Part shown: positions 52,019 to 61,700 of the stretch, one piece after another
Layout: the number at the start of each line of letters is the position of its first letter
How positions within the stretch are numbered: the first letter of the stretch is position 1
Assembly: GCF_017916365.1 (NCBI RefSeq)
Contig: NZ_JAFMSU010000001.1
Location: forward strand, 744,001 to 808,000
Origin: Rufibacter roseolus
GTDB taxonomy: Bacteria; Bacteroidota; Bacteroidia; Cytophagales; Hymenobacteraceae
Reading direction: 5' to 3'
Length of the DNA stretch: 64,000 nucleotides
The notes under the pieces: generated by a model
Databases searched by the model: none
The model's input: the letters and a program-made list of their open reading frames with translations, nothing else
Told to the model about the DNA's origin: nothing
Translations under genes and position numbers: made by a program

Positions 52019-53533
52019 TTAGTACCCAGGGTTTTGCTCTAAACCTGCCGTACGTACGTCTTCGCCCGGGATAGGCAGCACGTTGTGCTTGCCTTCTTTG
52101 TAACCCAACGGACCTAGCTCCTGGGCAGCAAGGCCCCAGCGTACCAGGTCTACGTAGCGGAAACCTTCAAAAGCAAGTTCCATGAAGCGTTCGTTTACAA
52201 TGGCGGTAAACAGGGCGGTGCCGCTGGCGGTTACCGGCGTCAATTCTGACCGCTGTCTCACCATGTTCAGGTATTCGCGTGCTTTGCCTTCGTTGCCGGC
52301 GCGGTAATGGGCCTCGGCAGCCATCAATAACACGTCTGCGTAGCGGATCATGCGCCAGTTGGTACCGTAGTTCAGCTCAGATACCGGACCACCGGTCTGG
52401 CTGCTGAAAGTGCCGTATCTTCTCTGGAAATAGCCCTCGTAGTCATAAGCGGTGGGGTTGGTCCAGTTACCGCCCATGGCTTTCAGCTCGGTTTCAGACA
52501 TCACAGTGGCTTGTTTCCTTTCCACATCGCCGGCGGCCACGAAAGCCTGGTAAAGCTTGGCTTTAGGAGAGTTGAAGCCCCAGCCCCCGATCAGGGAATC
52601 TGACGGAGCCTTGGTGTAGAAGTCGCTTCTTGGGCCCATCAACTGAAGGTGGATGTTGCTTTCTGGCTGCGCCCCCCAAGGGAAGTTCCCCCAGTCATAG
52701 CTTTGGGTTTTGGTGTAGGAGATCTCAAACAGAGACTCTTTGCCAAACTCGCCGGCCTCAGAGAATGCCTTGCCCACCGATGACTCTAACTCAAATTGGT
52801 TTGAAGCGATAACGGCTTCAAACTGGGTGGCGGCATCTGCCCATTTCTGCTGGTAGAGCATGGCTTTGCCAAGCAACGCCTGGGCTGCTCCCTTGGAGGC
52901 TCTGAACCGGTCTGCGCCGGTCAATGCGCTTTTCTGGGGAAGGTCTACCATGGCTTCTTGCAAGTCCTTCTCAATCTGAGCGTAAACGGCAGTTTTGGCG
53001 GCTCTGCCGGTGCTGCTCCATTGTTCAATAGGAATGTCGCCGGTTACCAACGGCACGTCGCCCCACAGAGACACCAGTTCAAAGTAGTTGTAAGCCCGCA
53101 GGAACTTGGCCTCAGCAATCAGCCTTTTGCGTAGTTCCGTTTCCGGCTGCACGTTGTTGATGACTTTGTTGGCCCGGTAGATGGCACCGTAGGTCAGTCT
53201 CCATCCCCATTTCACGGCGTCATTCTCGCTGTCAAAGTTGAAGTCGTCCAGGGTCTGGTAGGCAGGCTGGTCACCAGGTCCGCTACCGGCGGCGTTGCTT
53301 TCATCAGACGGCATGGTCTTCACCATGTAGATACTGCTCCAGGCGGTGTTGTAGTGCGCCTGCATGATGTCATAGATGGCGGTAGTGGCCTGGAGCGCGT
53401 CTGCGTCTGTTTTGTAGAATTCCTGCTCAGAAAGCTTGCCGGGTACCTCCTGGTCTAAGAAGTCTTTACAGCCAGAAGTCATGGCCATAAGGGCTAAACC
53501 GAATGCTGCAATCTTGATATAATTCTTCTTCAT
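52019..53533 (-). CDS. SusD/RagB family lipoprotein (second pair)
   Basis: 504 residues. Lipobox MTSGC (about 18-22) and CKDFLDQEVPGKLSEQEFYK. The core has FLRAYNYFELVSLWGDVPLV and RASKGAAQALLGKAMLYQQK; the C-terminal RagB motif is MIRYADVLLMAAEAHYRAGN ... VNERFMELAFEGFRYVDLVR with PIPGEDVRTAGLEQNPGY at the end. It partners the SusC gene whose stop is 12 bp upstream. No glycoside hydrolase is adjacent, so the ligand is unknown. Confidence 0.95.
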   Translation of the reverse strand: MKKNYIKIAAFGLALMAMTSGCKDFLDQEVPGKLSEQEFYKTDADALQATTAIYDIMQAHYNTAWSSIYMVKTMPSDESNAAGSGPGDQPAYQTLDDFNFDSENDAVKWGWRLTYGAIYRANKVINNVQPETELRKRLIAEAKFLRAYNYFELVSLWGDVPLVTGDIPIEQWSSTGRAAKTAVYAQIEKDLQEAMVDLPQKSALTGADRFRASKGAAQALLGKAMLYQQKWADAATQFEAVIASNQFELESSVGKAFSEAGEFGKESLFEISYTKTQSYDWGNFPWGAQPESNIHLQLMGPRSDFYTKAPSDSLIGGWGFNSPKAKLYQAFVAAGDVERKQATVMSETELKAMGGNWTNPTAYDYEGYFQRRYGTFSSQTGGPVSELNYGTNWRMIRYADVLLMAAEAHYRAGNEGKAREYLNMVRQRSELTPVTASGTALFTAIVNERFMELAFEGFRYVDLVRWGLAAQELGPLGYKEGKHNVLPIPGEDVRTAGLEQNPGY

Positions 53534-53545
53534 GGATTCTGTTGC

Positions 53546-56500
53546 TTAGAAATTTAAGTTTAAACCAAACATCGCTAATCTTGGCACTGGGTAAGTACCG
53601 CGGTCAATGCCTAAGCTGTTGGCGTTGTTGCTGCCTGCCTCTGGGTCCAGGCCAGGGTAGTCTGTGAAGGTGAAGTAGTTATCCAAAGACACATAAACGC
53701 GGGCGTTTCTCATTTTGAATCTTTCGGTTACTGCATTTGGCAGGGTATAGCCCAACTGTAACTGACGAACGCGGGCGTAAGAGCCATCAAATACCATCAG
53801 GTCACTGTTGTAAACGTAGGCGTTGGTAGTGCTTGCTCTAAAGCCGGTGTTGGTGCTGCCTTCTCCGGTCCAGCGGTCTTCATAGAAGAAAGCCGGTTTG
53901 TTGGCGGTAGGGCGGTCTGTACGGCTAAAGCCCAGGATCACATCATTGCCAATCTGACCCTGAACGAAGGCCAGCAGGTCAAAACCTTTATAAGCCAGGT
54001 TCACGCGGGCACCGAAGATCAGGTCTGGGTGGGGGTTACCGATCATAGCGTAGTCGGCAGGGGAAATCTGCTTGTCACCGTTGGTGTCAAGCACAATCGG
54101 ATCACCTGGTTTAGGGCTGTAACCGGTGATTTGGGTTCTGGCCAGGTACTCGCTGATCTGCTCTTCATTCTGGAAGATACCATCGGTTTTATAGCCTCTC
54201 AGGTACCAGATTGGGAAGCCTTCTTTGAAAACGGTAGCAGACCAACCGGTTCCCACGCTGGCGCCAGGAATCTCGTTTACGTTAGGGTCCAGGTAGGTTA
54301 CTTTGTTCTTGATGGCGGTGAGGTTTCCGGATAACTCATACTGGAAGGCTTCTGCAGCATCATTGCGGTAACCTAGCTCAAATTCCCATCCTTTGTTCTG
54401 TACGTTACCGCCGTTCACGAACGGAAGCGCAGCGCCCACAAAGCCTGGTGCAACCCCTGGCGTAATCAGGTCGATGGTCTTTTTGTCGAAATAATCGGCG
54501 GTGAAGGTCAGGCGGTTGTTGAACATGCCTAAATCAATACCGAAGTCCAATTGCTCACTGGTTTCCCAAGTAAGGTCTGGATTAGCTAGGGTAGTAGGAG
54601 CGGCCCCCACCAGGTAGTCGCCTGAACCATCTGGATAACGTCCCACAACTCCTACGGCAGCTAACCAATCTCCTATGCGGGAGCTTGAAAGGGAACCGTT
54701 CTGGCCCCAGCTGGCGCGCAGTTTCAGGTGGTTAATTTTGGTTTCTGGGAAGAAGTCTTCGTTAGAAACAACCCAGCCCAAAGAGATGGAGGGGAAAGTA
54801 CCCCAGGCGTTCTCAGGCGAAAACAGAGAAGATCCGTCTCTTCTTACGGTAGCGTTCAACAGGTATTTGCCAGCGTAGTCATAAGAAAGTCTGCCGTAAT
54901 AAGAGGCCAGGGTGCTCACATTGGCGTTGCTGCCTATGCGGTCCAAGGCGTCTGGGGTTGTGTCTGCGTAAGAGAACTTATCTTCCTCTTTGAAAAGGCC
55001 AGAGTAGCTTCCGCCAATGTAATTCCACATGCGTTTCACCGCAGAGGTACCAGCCAGGAAGGTGAAGCCGTGGTTATTAATCTGCTTGGTGTATGTAGCG
55101 AAGTTCTCCCACTGCAGGTTAAACCAGTTGTTCTGGGAGTCTGAGCCGTTTGCGATGGAGTTCAGGTTTTCGCTGGAGAACCAGAAAGTAGGGGTCCAGT
55201 TGTGTTGTCTCTGGAAAGCCCCGTCAATCCCGAAACGGGAAGTGAACTTCAATCCTTGGATGGGCTCCACGTCTGCGTACACGTTACCTACCACTTTGTT
55301 CTGGGTAGTCTGGCCTCTGGCCAAGGCAATTCTGGCCAATGGGTTACCGTACTCTCCTCTAATGAAGTTAGAGATACCGTAGTAGTTACCGTTTTCATCG
55401 CGCACCAATGGCTGGCCAGCCTGGATGGCAGCGGTTACGTGGGCAGGTAGCGCCCCGGTGTAGATAACCGGAGTCAAAGGGTCCATGGACAGGGCACTGC
55501 TGATCAAACCTCCAAACTCATCGTTTTCTGCTAGACCTCTGCGTCTGAAGTTGGAGTAAGAGAATCTTTCCCCAATGTTCAGCCAGGACTTGATTTTATG
55601 GTCTGAGTTGATGCGAACGGTATAACGGTCAAATTTGGCTTTGTCACCGCCCACAATACCCTCCTGGGTGAAGAAGTTACCGCCTACCAGGAAGCTGGAT
55701 TTCTCTGATCCCCCGCTGAAGCTGATGGAGTGGTGTTGTTGAGGCGCCGTCTGGAATAATTCATCAAACCAGTTAGTGCCGGCTCCGGCGGCAGTGGCTT
55801 CGGCAACCGTTGGTCTGCCCGGGCTGTTAGATTCCTCCAGGTACTGCTGGTACTGCTGGGGGTTCATCATGTCCATCATTCTACCCACAGACTGTCTGCC
55901 GTACTGGAATGCGTAGCTGATCTCTGAGGTGTTGACTTTGCCGGTTTTAGTGGTGATGATTACTACTCCGTTGGCGCCTTCAGCCCCGTAGATGGCCGCT
56001 GAGGCCGCGTCTTTCAATACTTCAATAGAAGCGATCTCTGAAGGATCCAGGAATTCAATGCCCCCGGCTCTTACGCCATCAACAATATAAAGAGGCTCTG
56101 AACCAGAGTTTGAACCAGTTCCTCTTACCCGTACGCGCATCCCGCTGCCCGGAGAGCCTGACGCAGGTAATACTGTAACACCGGCAGTGCGGCCCTGTAA
56201 GGCTTGCTCTACCCGGCTGGAAGATACCGTGGCAATCTCCTCTGCTTTCACTGAGGAAATGGCTCCGGTCACTAAGCTTTTTTGCTGGGTTCCGTAACCA
56301 ACAACCACTACTTCTTCCAATGCTTGTTGGTCTTCCTGCATTGCAGCGTCAATTGAAGTTCTTCCATTGATAGCAATTTCCTGGTTCACGAACCCAATGT
56401 AGCTTATCACCAAGGTGGAGGCATTTGAAGGAGCCTGTAACTGATATCTGCCCTCCACGTCGGTTGTGGTACCGGCTGTAGTACCTTTTACTACCACGCT

Positions 56501-56617
56501 AACGCCTGGTAGAGGCTCACCACCACGGGCGGAGGTTACCCTACCCGTAATTGTGGTTTGAGCAAACGCCACGCTACTTATAAACAGTAGCAAAAAGGTT
56601 AGTAGTTTGTTCTTCAT
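53546..56617 (-). CDS. SusC/RagA TonB-linked transporter without STN domain (second pair)
   Basis: 1023 residues from ATG 56617, where a normal signal peptide starts (LTFLLLFISSVAFAQ); the open frame to 56686 is rejected because it covers promoter DNA. No STN domain is present, so ECF/FecR signalling is unlikely. The carboxypeptidase-like domain is ITGRVTSARGGEPLPGVSVV; the SusC box EEVVVVGYGTQQKSLVTGAI; the plug MRVRVRGTGSNSGSEPLYIV and IYGAEGANGVVIITTK; the barrel ends AMFGLNLNF. Regulated from a phased TTGATGTA repeat array at 56695-56747, also seen upstream of the third SusC. Confidence 0.94.
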   Translation of the reverse strand: MKNKLLTFLLLFISSVAFAQTTITGRVTSARGGEPLPGVSVVVKGTTAGTTTDVEGRYQLQAPSNASTLVISYIGFVNQEIAINGRTSIDAAMQEDQQALEEVVVVGYGTQQKSLVTGAISSVKAEEIATVSSSRVEQALQGRTAGVTVLPASGSPGSGMRVRVRGTGSNSGSEPLYIVDGVRAGGIEFLDPSEIASIEVLKDAASAAIYGAEGANGVVIITTKTGKVNTSEISYAFQYGRQSVGRMMDMMNPQQYQQYLEESNSPGRPTVAEATAAGAGTNWFDELFQTAPQQHHSISFSGGSEKSSFLVGGNFFTQEGIVGGDKAKFDRYTVRINSDHKIKSWLNIGERFSYSNFRRRGLAENDEFGGLISSALSMDPLTPVIYTGALPAHVTAAIQAGQPLVRDENGNYYGISNFIRGEYGNPLARIALARGQTTQNKVVGNVYADVEPIQGLKFTSRFGIDGAFQRQHNWTPTFWFSSENLNSIANGSDSQNNWFNLQWENFATYTKQINNHGFTFLAGTSAVKRMWNYIGGSYSGLFKEEDKFSYADTTPDALDRIGSNANVSTLASYYGRLSYDYAGKYLLNATVRRDGSSLFSPENAWGTFPSISLGWVVSNEDFFPETKINHLKLRASWGQNGSLSSSRIGDWLAAVGVVGRYPDGSGDYLVGAAPTTLANPDLTWETSEQLDFGIDLGMFNNRLTFTADYFDKKTIDLITPGVAPGFVGAALPFVNGGNVQNKGWEFELGYRNDAAEAFQYELSGNLTAIKNKVTYLDPNVNEIPGASVGTGWSATVFKEGFPIWYLRGYKTDGIFQNEEQISEYLARTQITGYSPKPGDPIVLDTNGDKQISPADYAMIGNPHPDLIFGARVNLAYKGFDLLAFVQGQIGNDVILGFSRTDRPTANKPAFFYEDRWTGEGSTNTGFRASTTNAYVYNSDLMVFDGSYARVRQLQLGYTLPNAVTERFKMRNARVYVSLDNYFTFTDYPGLDPEAGSNNANSLGIDRGTYPVPRLAMFGLNLNF

Positions 56618-56654
56618 AAATACAGTTTCGTTAAAAATATCCGATTTTAATGGT

Positions 56655-56662
56655 CTAATATA
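56655..56662 (-). promoter_or_regulatory. Candidate -7 element of second SusC
   Basis: TATATTAG on the minus strand (7 of 8 match to TAnnTTTG), with 32 nt between it and the proximal repeat of the TTGATGTA array. No TTG -33 is correctly spaced, as expected for an activator-dependent promoter. Confidence 0.5.
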
Positions 56663-56694
56663 ATATAATAGCAAAATAATGCTCAAATATTAAT

Positions 56695-56747
56695 TACATC
56701 ACTAATACATCAAGCGTGGTATTTCTCTGCGTTAGCACTACATCAAA
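56695..56747 (-). promoter_or_regulatory. Phased TTGATGTA direct-repeat array before second SusC
   Basis: On the minus strand: AGTGATGTA (56695-56703), CTTGATGTA (56706-56714) and TTTGATGTA (56739-56747). Offsets 0, 11 and 44 bp from the proximal copy are exact multiples of 11. All are in the same orientation, toward SusC. Confidence 0.7.
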
Positions 56748-57372
56748 AAGCTGAAAAAAGCCCTAAAATGCTTAGTAAGGCAGTTTTTCAATTCATTAGG
56801 GTTTGAAATAAATTTTCATTAAAAATTGTGTCTTTTTTAAGTGTTTTTTTGACGAATCTTCATTTTTAAGCTAAAAACCCACCTTTTGTTAACATCTTGT
56901 CCCACTTTTTAGCCTATGATGTATTGGGCTATTTCCTTTGCTAGGGATGCTTCAGGCTAGCTTTTGGGTTGAAGTTGAGTTGTGGATCCTGGCAGAAGGA
57001 TGCCGCTGAGGTTTAATGCCGGAGAAAGGAAAGAGCGCTTTAAGTGCCCGATGAATTTCAGGGTTAGGGAAGGGAGAAAATCCTAGAGGGAAATGCTGAA
57101 GAGAGATAGGTTGTTTTAAGCCCGTTTTCTGAGAAGCGATTCCATAACGAAAGGAAGGAGACTGCAAGGTTGGATTGCTTATAACCACAGCAAACGCCAA
57201 AACTGACATGCTCCAATTGTGCTTGTGAAAGATGTATTTTATCTGCGTTTATTTCTTTCTGTTTTGAGGCTGTTTTTGCAAGATCGGACCCAAGGCATTG
57301 AAGTGAAAGGGGGTATAAAACGAAACCCGCAGCTTTCGCCACGGGCTCGCTCCCTTCAGAAAGATACAATTG
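56748..57372. other. Non-coding DNA between second SusC and truncated lipoprotein
   Basis: No gene. AT-rich to about 56900. Two half copies of the dispersed hairpin occur, at 57112-57150 (GTTTTAAGCCCGTTTTCTG) and 57259-57295 (TCTGTTTTGAGGCTGTTTTT). Nothing else is recognised. Confidence 0.5.
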
Positions 57373-57702
57373 TTATAAGGCTGCCACCGATACTTTGGCG
57401 GTTTTCTTGGCTGGGTTGGGATTCGCGGTATTGGGGAAAGGCAGGACCTCGGTCAGAATCAGGCGGTAGGTTTTGCTGCCCAGGGTGGCGTTGACTGTAT
57501 CCGCAGTGCGGAAGCCCCGGTTGTCTGGCGCCGTGAGCGGTTCTCCCAGGTATAGAACCTTGGTGGCACTGTTGCCTTGAGCATCCTGCAGTTGCACATA
57601 CGTGATGGCTGATCCCGCCTTGATACAGTTGGCATTGATGGGGCAGCGGCTTTCATCTACCTTTTGCAGGTTCCGGGTGAGGTCGCCGGCGGCTACGGGC
57701 TT
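57373..57702 (-). pseudogene. Truncated paralogue of the small lipoprotein at 51427
   Basis: The minus-strand frame reads KPVAAGDLTRNLQKVDESRC, PINANCIKAGSAITYVQLQD, then LGEPL and TLGSKTYRLILTEVLPFP to VSVAAL. It matches the second half of the 146-residue lipoprotein, including RCPxxxxCIxAG. An in-frame TAG (57703-57705) comes directly before it, and no signal peptide or start codon is left, so the 5' end is gone. Only an internal GTG at 57597 could start a 74-residue product. Confidence 0.8.
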
Positions 57703-58051
57703 CTAAAGGTGTTTCTTAGTGCTTAGCTTGTTTTTTGTAAACCCGCTGCATTATGTCTTCTCCTGACATTGCCTGATATTATGTTGCTCTTCTTTGTTCC
57801 ACGATGACCCGAACTCCAGTACAGCAAGTCCAAAATTTCCCAAGGCTGCAGGAAAGCATAGATGGGAAAAGGGAATCCTACCACAGAGGCAGCTATCCAA
57901 GTAAAAATAGCTATCCCTATATGTAATGGGTCTCACTAAAGGAATGTCATTTTTACAACTAGAAAAAGGAGTAGTGTGAATAAAAATAATGCTTTTGATT
58001 TCACTTTTAGCAAAAACGTTACTTAAAGGGCTGTGAAGCTCTTTTTGTCTG

Positions 58052-58115
58052 CTTGATGTACCCTTGATGTATTCTTGATGTACTCTATAAAACAGCCTGA
58101 TGTAGTTGTGACGTA
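58052..58115 (+). promoter_or_regulatory. Phased TTGATGTA direct-repeat array before third SusC
   Basis: CTTGATGTA at 58052, 58063 and 58074; degenerate CTATAAAAC at 58085; CCTGATGTA at 58096; TGTGACGTA at 58107. The period is exactly 11 bp over six positions. The proximal copy is a GTGAYGTA variant, as in the minus-strand array, and ends 32 nt before TATATTTG. Confidence 0.75.
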
Positions 58116-58147
58116 CTGCTAATTAGGCTAAACATTTGCCAATTTTA

Positions 58148-58155
58148 TATATTTG
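58148..58155 (+). promoter_or_regulatory. Candidate -7 element served by the repeat array
   Basis: TATATTTG, exact TAnnTTTG, without a correctly placed TTG upstream. The 58116-58147 spacer to the array is 32 nt, identical to that at the second SusC. Confidence 0.55.
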
Positions 58156-58446
58156 GGTTCTAAAACAGGATTTTTTTTAACAAAACCGAATTTAGAGAAC
58201 AAAATACTTTTTTCTCTTCTCTTGTGCAGGAGTAGCATTTATTTAGCTCAATGCAATGCTCTGTGATGCCTACAATTATTGTGATAAGCTCAGGCAAGTG
58301 AAAGTGGAGCAGAAAAATGCTTCTTCAAGAGGAGAAAATGGGATGGTAAAAATGCATTTCTCAAAATAAACCTTATTTGAATAGATCATCAATTAAGAGA
58401 AGTACATAAAATACGTCCTAGATATATAGTTTTCATAATTTTCAGC

Positions 58447-58478
58447 TTGTGATTACAATGCAAAGAGTAGTATCTTTG
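58447..58478 (+). promoter_or_regulatory. Second possible promoter of third SusC
   Basis: TTG (58447-58449), 21 nt, TATCTTTG (58471-58478): consensus-like, would give a leader of about 255 nt. Confidence 0.45.
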
Positions 58479-58739
58479 AAATTGTATTAAACCGTAATTG
58501 CATCTTTTTTCAATTAAAATACAGTTAATGATGAGTTTACATTCTATAAACCCTTAAACAGATGCCTATTGGAATTTGAAATGATCTGAAAAAATGCTGT
58601 TAATATATCTAAGTTCGAAGCCTTATCTACTAACCTTTCTATGAAACAGGAATCTTGAACTTCAGGTTGAGAAAATCTACAAGCTAGAACTCGTGTCCTA
58701 AAAATTGATAATGCAGATACAAAACCTTAAATACAATAC

Positions 58740-61700
58740 ATGAAAAAAATACTACTACTAGCTTTTAGCTGCAGTATGGTAGTCGGATACCATAGTGCAG
58801 AAGTACACGCTGGAGCATTGAAAGATTCTCCGTTATTACCAAAGGCAAGTGCCAAGTCTGCTAAAAAAGCAAAGGCGAATGCCGTAGATGTAAATGTAAC
58901 AGGCAAGGTTACCTCAGAAACTGGAGAGCCACTGATTGGCGTATCTGTAGTGCTGAAAGGTACAGCCACGGGAACTTCCACAGATATTTCCGGAAACTAT
59001 TCTATTGCTGTGCCTGATAACGGAGGAACGTTGGTTTTTTCCTACATCGGTTTTGTTTCCAAGGAAGTACCGGTTGGTAGCAACAATGTGATGAACGTCA
59101 CCCTTGTTTCAGACGCCAGAGCTCTGGAAGAAGTAGTGGTGGTAGGGTATGGTACTCAAAAGAAAAGCGTTGTTACCGGAGCAATCTCAAGTGTAAAAGC
59201 TGCTGATTTGGAGGGTTTACCTGTTACAAGGGTAGAGCAGGCCTTGCAAGGCAGAACGTCTGGTTTAACAATCACGTCCAACTCTGGCCAGCCAGGGGAA
59301 GGGGCAACCGTGCGGGTAAGAGGAACCACTACCATTGGTAACAGCAATCCGCTTTACATTGTGGATGGTGTTCAGGTTGGTGGCGGTATTGAATACCTGA
59401 ACCAAGCCGATATTGAATCAATCGAGGTTTTAAAGGATGCGGCTTCGGCGGCTATCTACGGTGCCCGGGCAGCCAATGGGGTAATCATTGTTACCACCAA
59501 GAAAGGGAAATCCGGCAAGATGTCAATTAACTATAATGGTTATGTGGGTACCCAGGCTCCCTGGCGTAAGCTGGATCTGCTAAATGCCCGTGAATATGCC
59601 GTTATTGCCAATGAGGGCAGTGTAGCCAGCGGCGGCGGCATCATTTTCCAGAATCCTGAATCTTTAGGAGAAGGTACTAACTGGCAAGAGGAAGTTTTCA
59701 GTGACAATGCCAGTATTCAGCAGCATGACATCAGCATGTCTGGAGGAAGCGAAAAGTCTACCTTCTACACATCTTTTGGTTATTTCAAACAAGAAGGGAT
59801 TGTAGCACCTTCTAACTCACAATTTGAGCGGTTTACAGCACGGGTTAATGCTTCGCATAAACTAACCGACGCCTTGACTTTTGGTACCAATATTGGGTAT
59901 ACCCGCATTGGTTCAGTAGGTGTTGCTACTAACACTGAGTATGGCTCTCCTCTAAACCGGGCCATCAACTTAGACCCAATCACACCTCTTGTAGAAACGG
60001 ATCCATCCATCATCAACTGTGCCACTTGCCCTTACACGCAACAGCCCGTGGTGAGAGATGCTCAAGGAAGACCTTACGGAATTTCTAACTACGTCTTCTC
60101 TGAGATTGTAAACCCTATTGCTGCCTTGGCTGTGGCCCAAGCCAGAGGATGGTCTGATAAAATCGTGGCAAATGCCTTTGGTGAATTGGAACTGTTCAAA
60201 GGGTTCAAACTAAGATCAAGCATTGGTACTGACTTAGCTTTCTGGGGAGATAGAAGCTTTTCACCGGTTTTCTACCTGAATGCTACCAACAGCAACGTAC
60301 TCAATGATTATACCCGCAACAACAACCGTGGCTTGTTCTGGTTATGGGAAAATACGGCCTCATATAACCGTGTCTTCGACAAACATGACCTTACCCTATT
60401 AGCCGGAACAACCGCCCAGCGGAACTATGGCGAAACCCAGGGAGGTACCAGATCTGGCTTGCCAATTGATAATCTGGATGATGCCTCATTGGCATTCCCG
60501 GTTCCTCAGGCAAACCAACAATACTATGGGGGAGAATATCAGGAAACGTTGGCTTCTCTCTTTGGTCGCGTTATCTATAATTTCGATGAGAAATACCTGT
60601 TCACCGGTATCCTGCGCCGGGACGGATCTTCACGGTTTGGCCCTAACAACAAGTACGGTTACTTCCCATCTGTTTCAGTAGGCTGGGTAGCTTCACGTGA
60701 AGACTTCTTCCCTGACAACAATGTTGTTAATTTCCTGAAATTCAGAGGTTCTTACGGAGTAAACGGGAATAACCAAATTGGTGATTTCAGGTATTTGTCC
60801 ACAGTAGGAGGTGGCAGAAACTACACGCTGGGCACTAGCACCAATGCTACTTTGGTAAATGGGGTAAGCCCGAATGCTATTTCAAACCCAGATTTACGGT
60901 GGGAGGAAACATCTCAGTCTGATATAGGGTTTGACGCGGTGTTATTCAACAATATCAACTTAACCGTTGATCTATACAAGAAGAAGACTACCGGTATGCT
61001 CTTAGACATTGCTGTTCCTTGGTATGTTGGGAATAACGGCCCGGTGGGTAACATCGCTGATATGGAGAACAGAGGTTTTGAAGTGGAATTAGGCTATGGC
61101 AAAACCATCAATGACTTCAGCTTCAATGTGAGCGGTAATGCTTCTTACTTAGAAAATGAAGTAACCAGCCTGGGCTCAGAAAAGAAATTCCTGAATGGTC
61201 AGACCTTTGGCCCTGCGGGGGAACAAATCACCCGCACCGAAGTTGGTCGTCCGGTAGGCTTTATCTATGGGTTCAAGACTGACGGTTTATTCCAGACTCA
61301 GGAAGAAGTGAACTCCTACGTGAACAGCACCGGAGCCTTGTTACAGCCAAATGCTAAGCCCGGTGATTTACGCAAAGTAGATGTGGACGGAAACGGCATT
61401 ATTGATAACGACGACCGGACCATGATCGGGAACCCAACTCCAGACTGGACCTTCGGTTTCACCGCATCGGCTAAATACAAAGGCTTCGACATACTGGTGT
61501 TCGGGCAAGGTGTTTCAGGGAACGATGTATTCAAAACCCTAAGACGCCCAGACCTGAACGGGGCCAACTGGACCACTGAGGCATTAGGTCGCTGGACAGG
61601 AGAAGGAACCTCCAACAGTTTCCCCCGGATAGTACAAGGAGACCCAAGCCAGAACTTTAATCGTAGCTCTGATTTCTATGTGGAAGATGCCTCTTATTTC

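Larger units (their letters stand above)
57706..58739. other. Long upstream region of third SusC, no gene
   Basis: AT-rich, without credible open frames. It holds the phased repeat array (58052-58115), a -7 element (58148-58155) and a second promoter-like pair (58447-58478). If transcription starts near 58162, the SusC mRNA would have a leader of about 580 nt. Confidence 0.6.

Noticed and set aside
57459-57656. Alternative 65-codon frame across the truncated lipoprotein
   Set aside because: The other frame carries the conserved RCPxxxxC motif and aligns with the 51427 protein; this frame has no similarity to anything.
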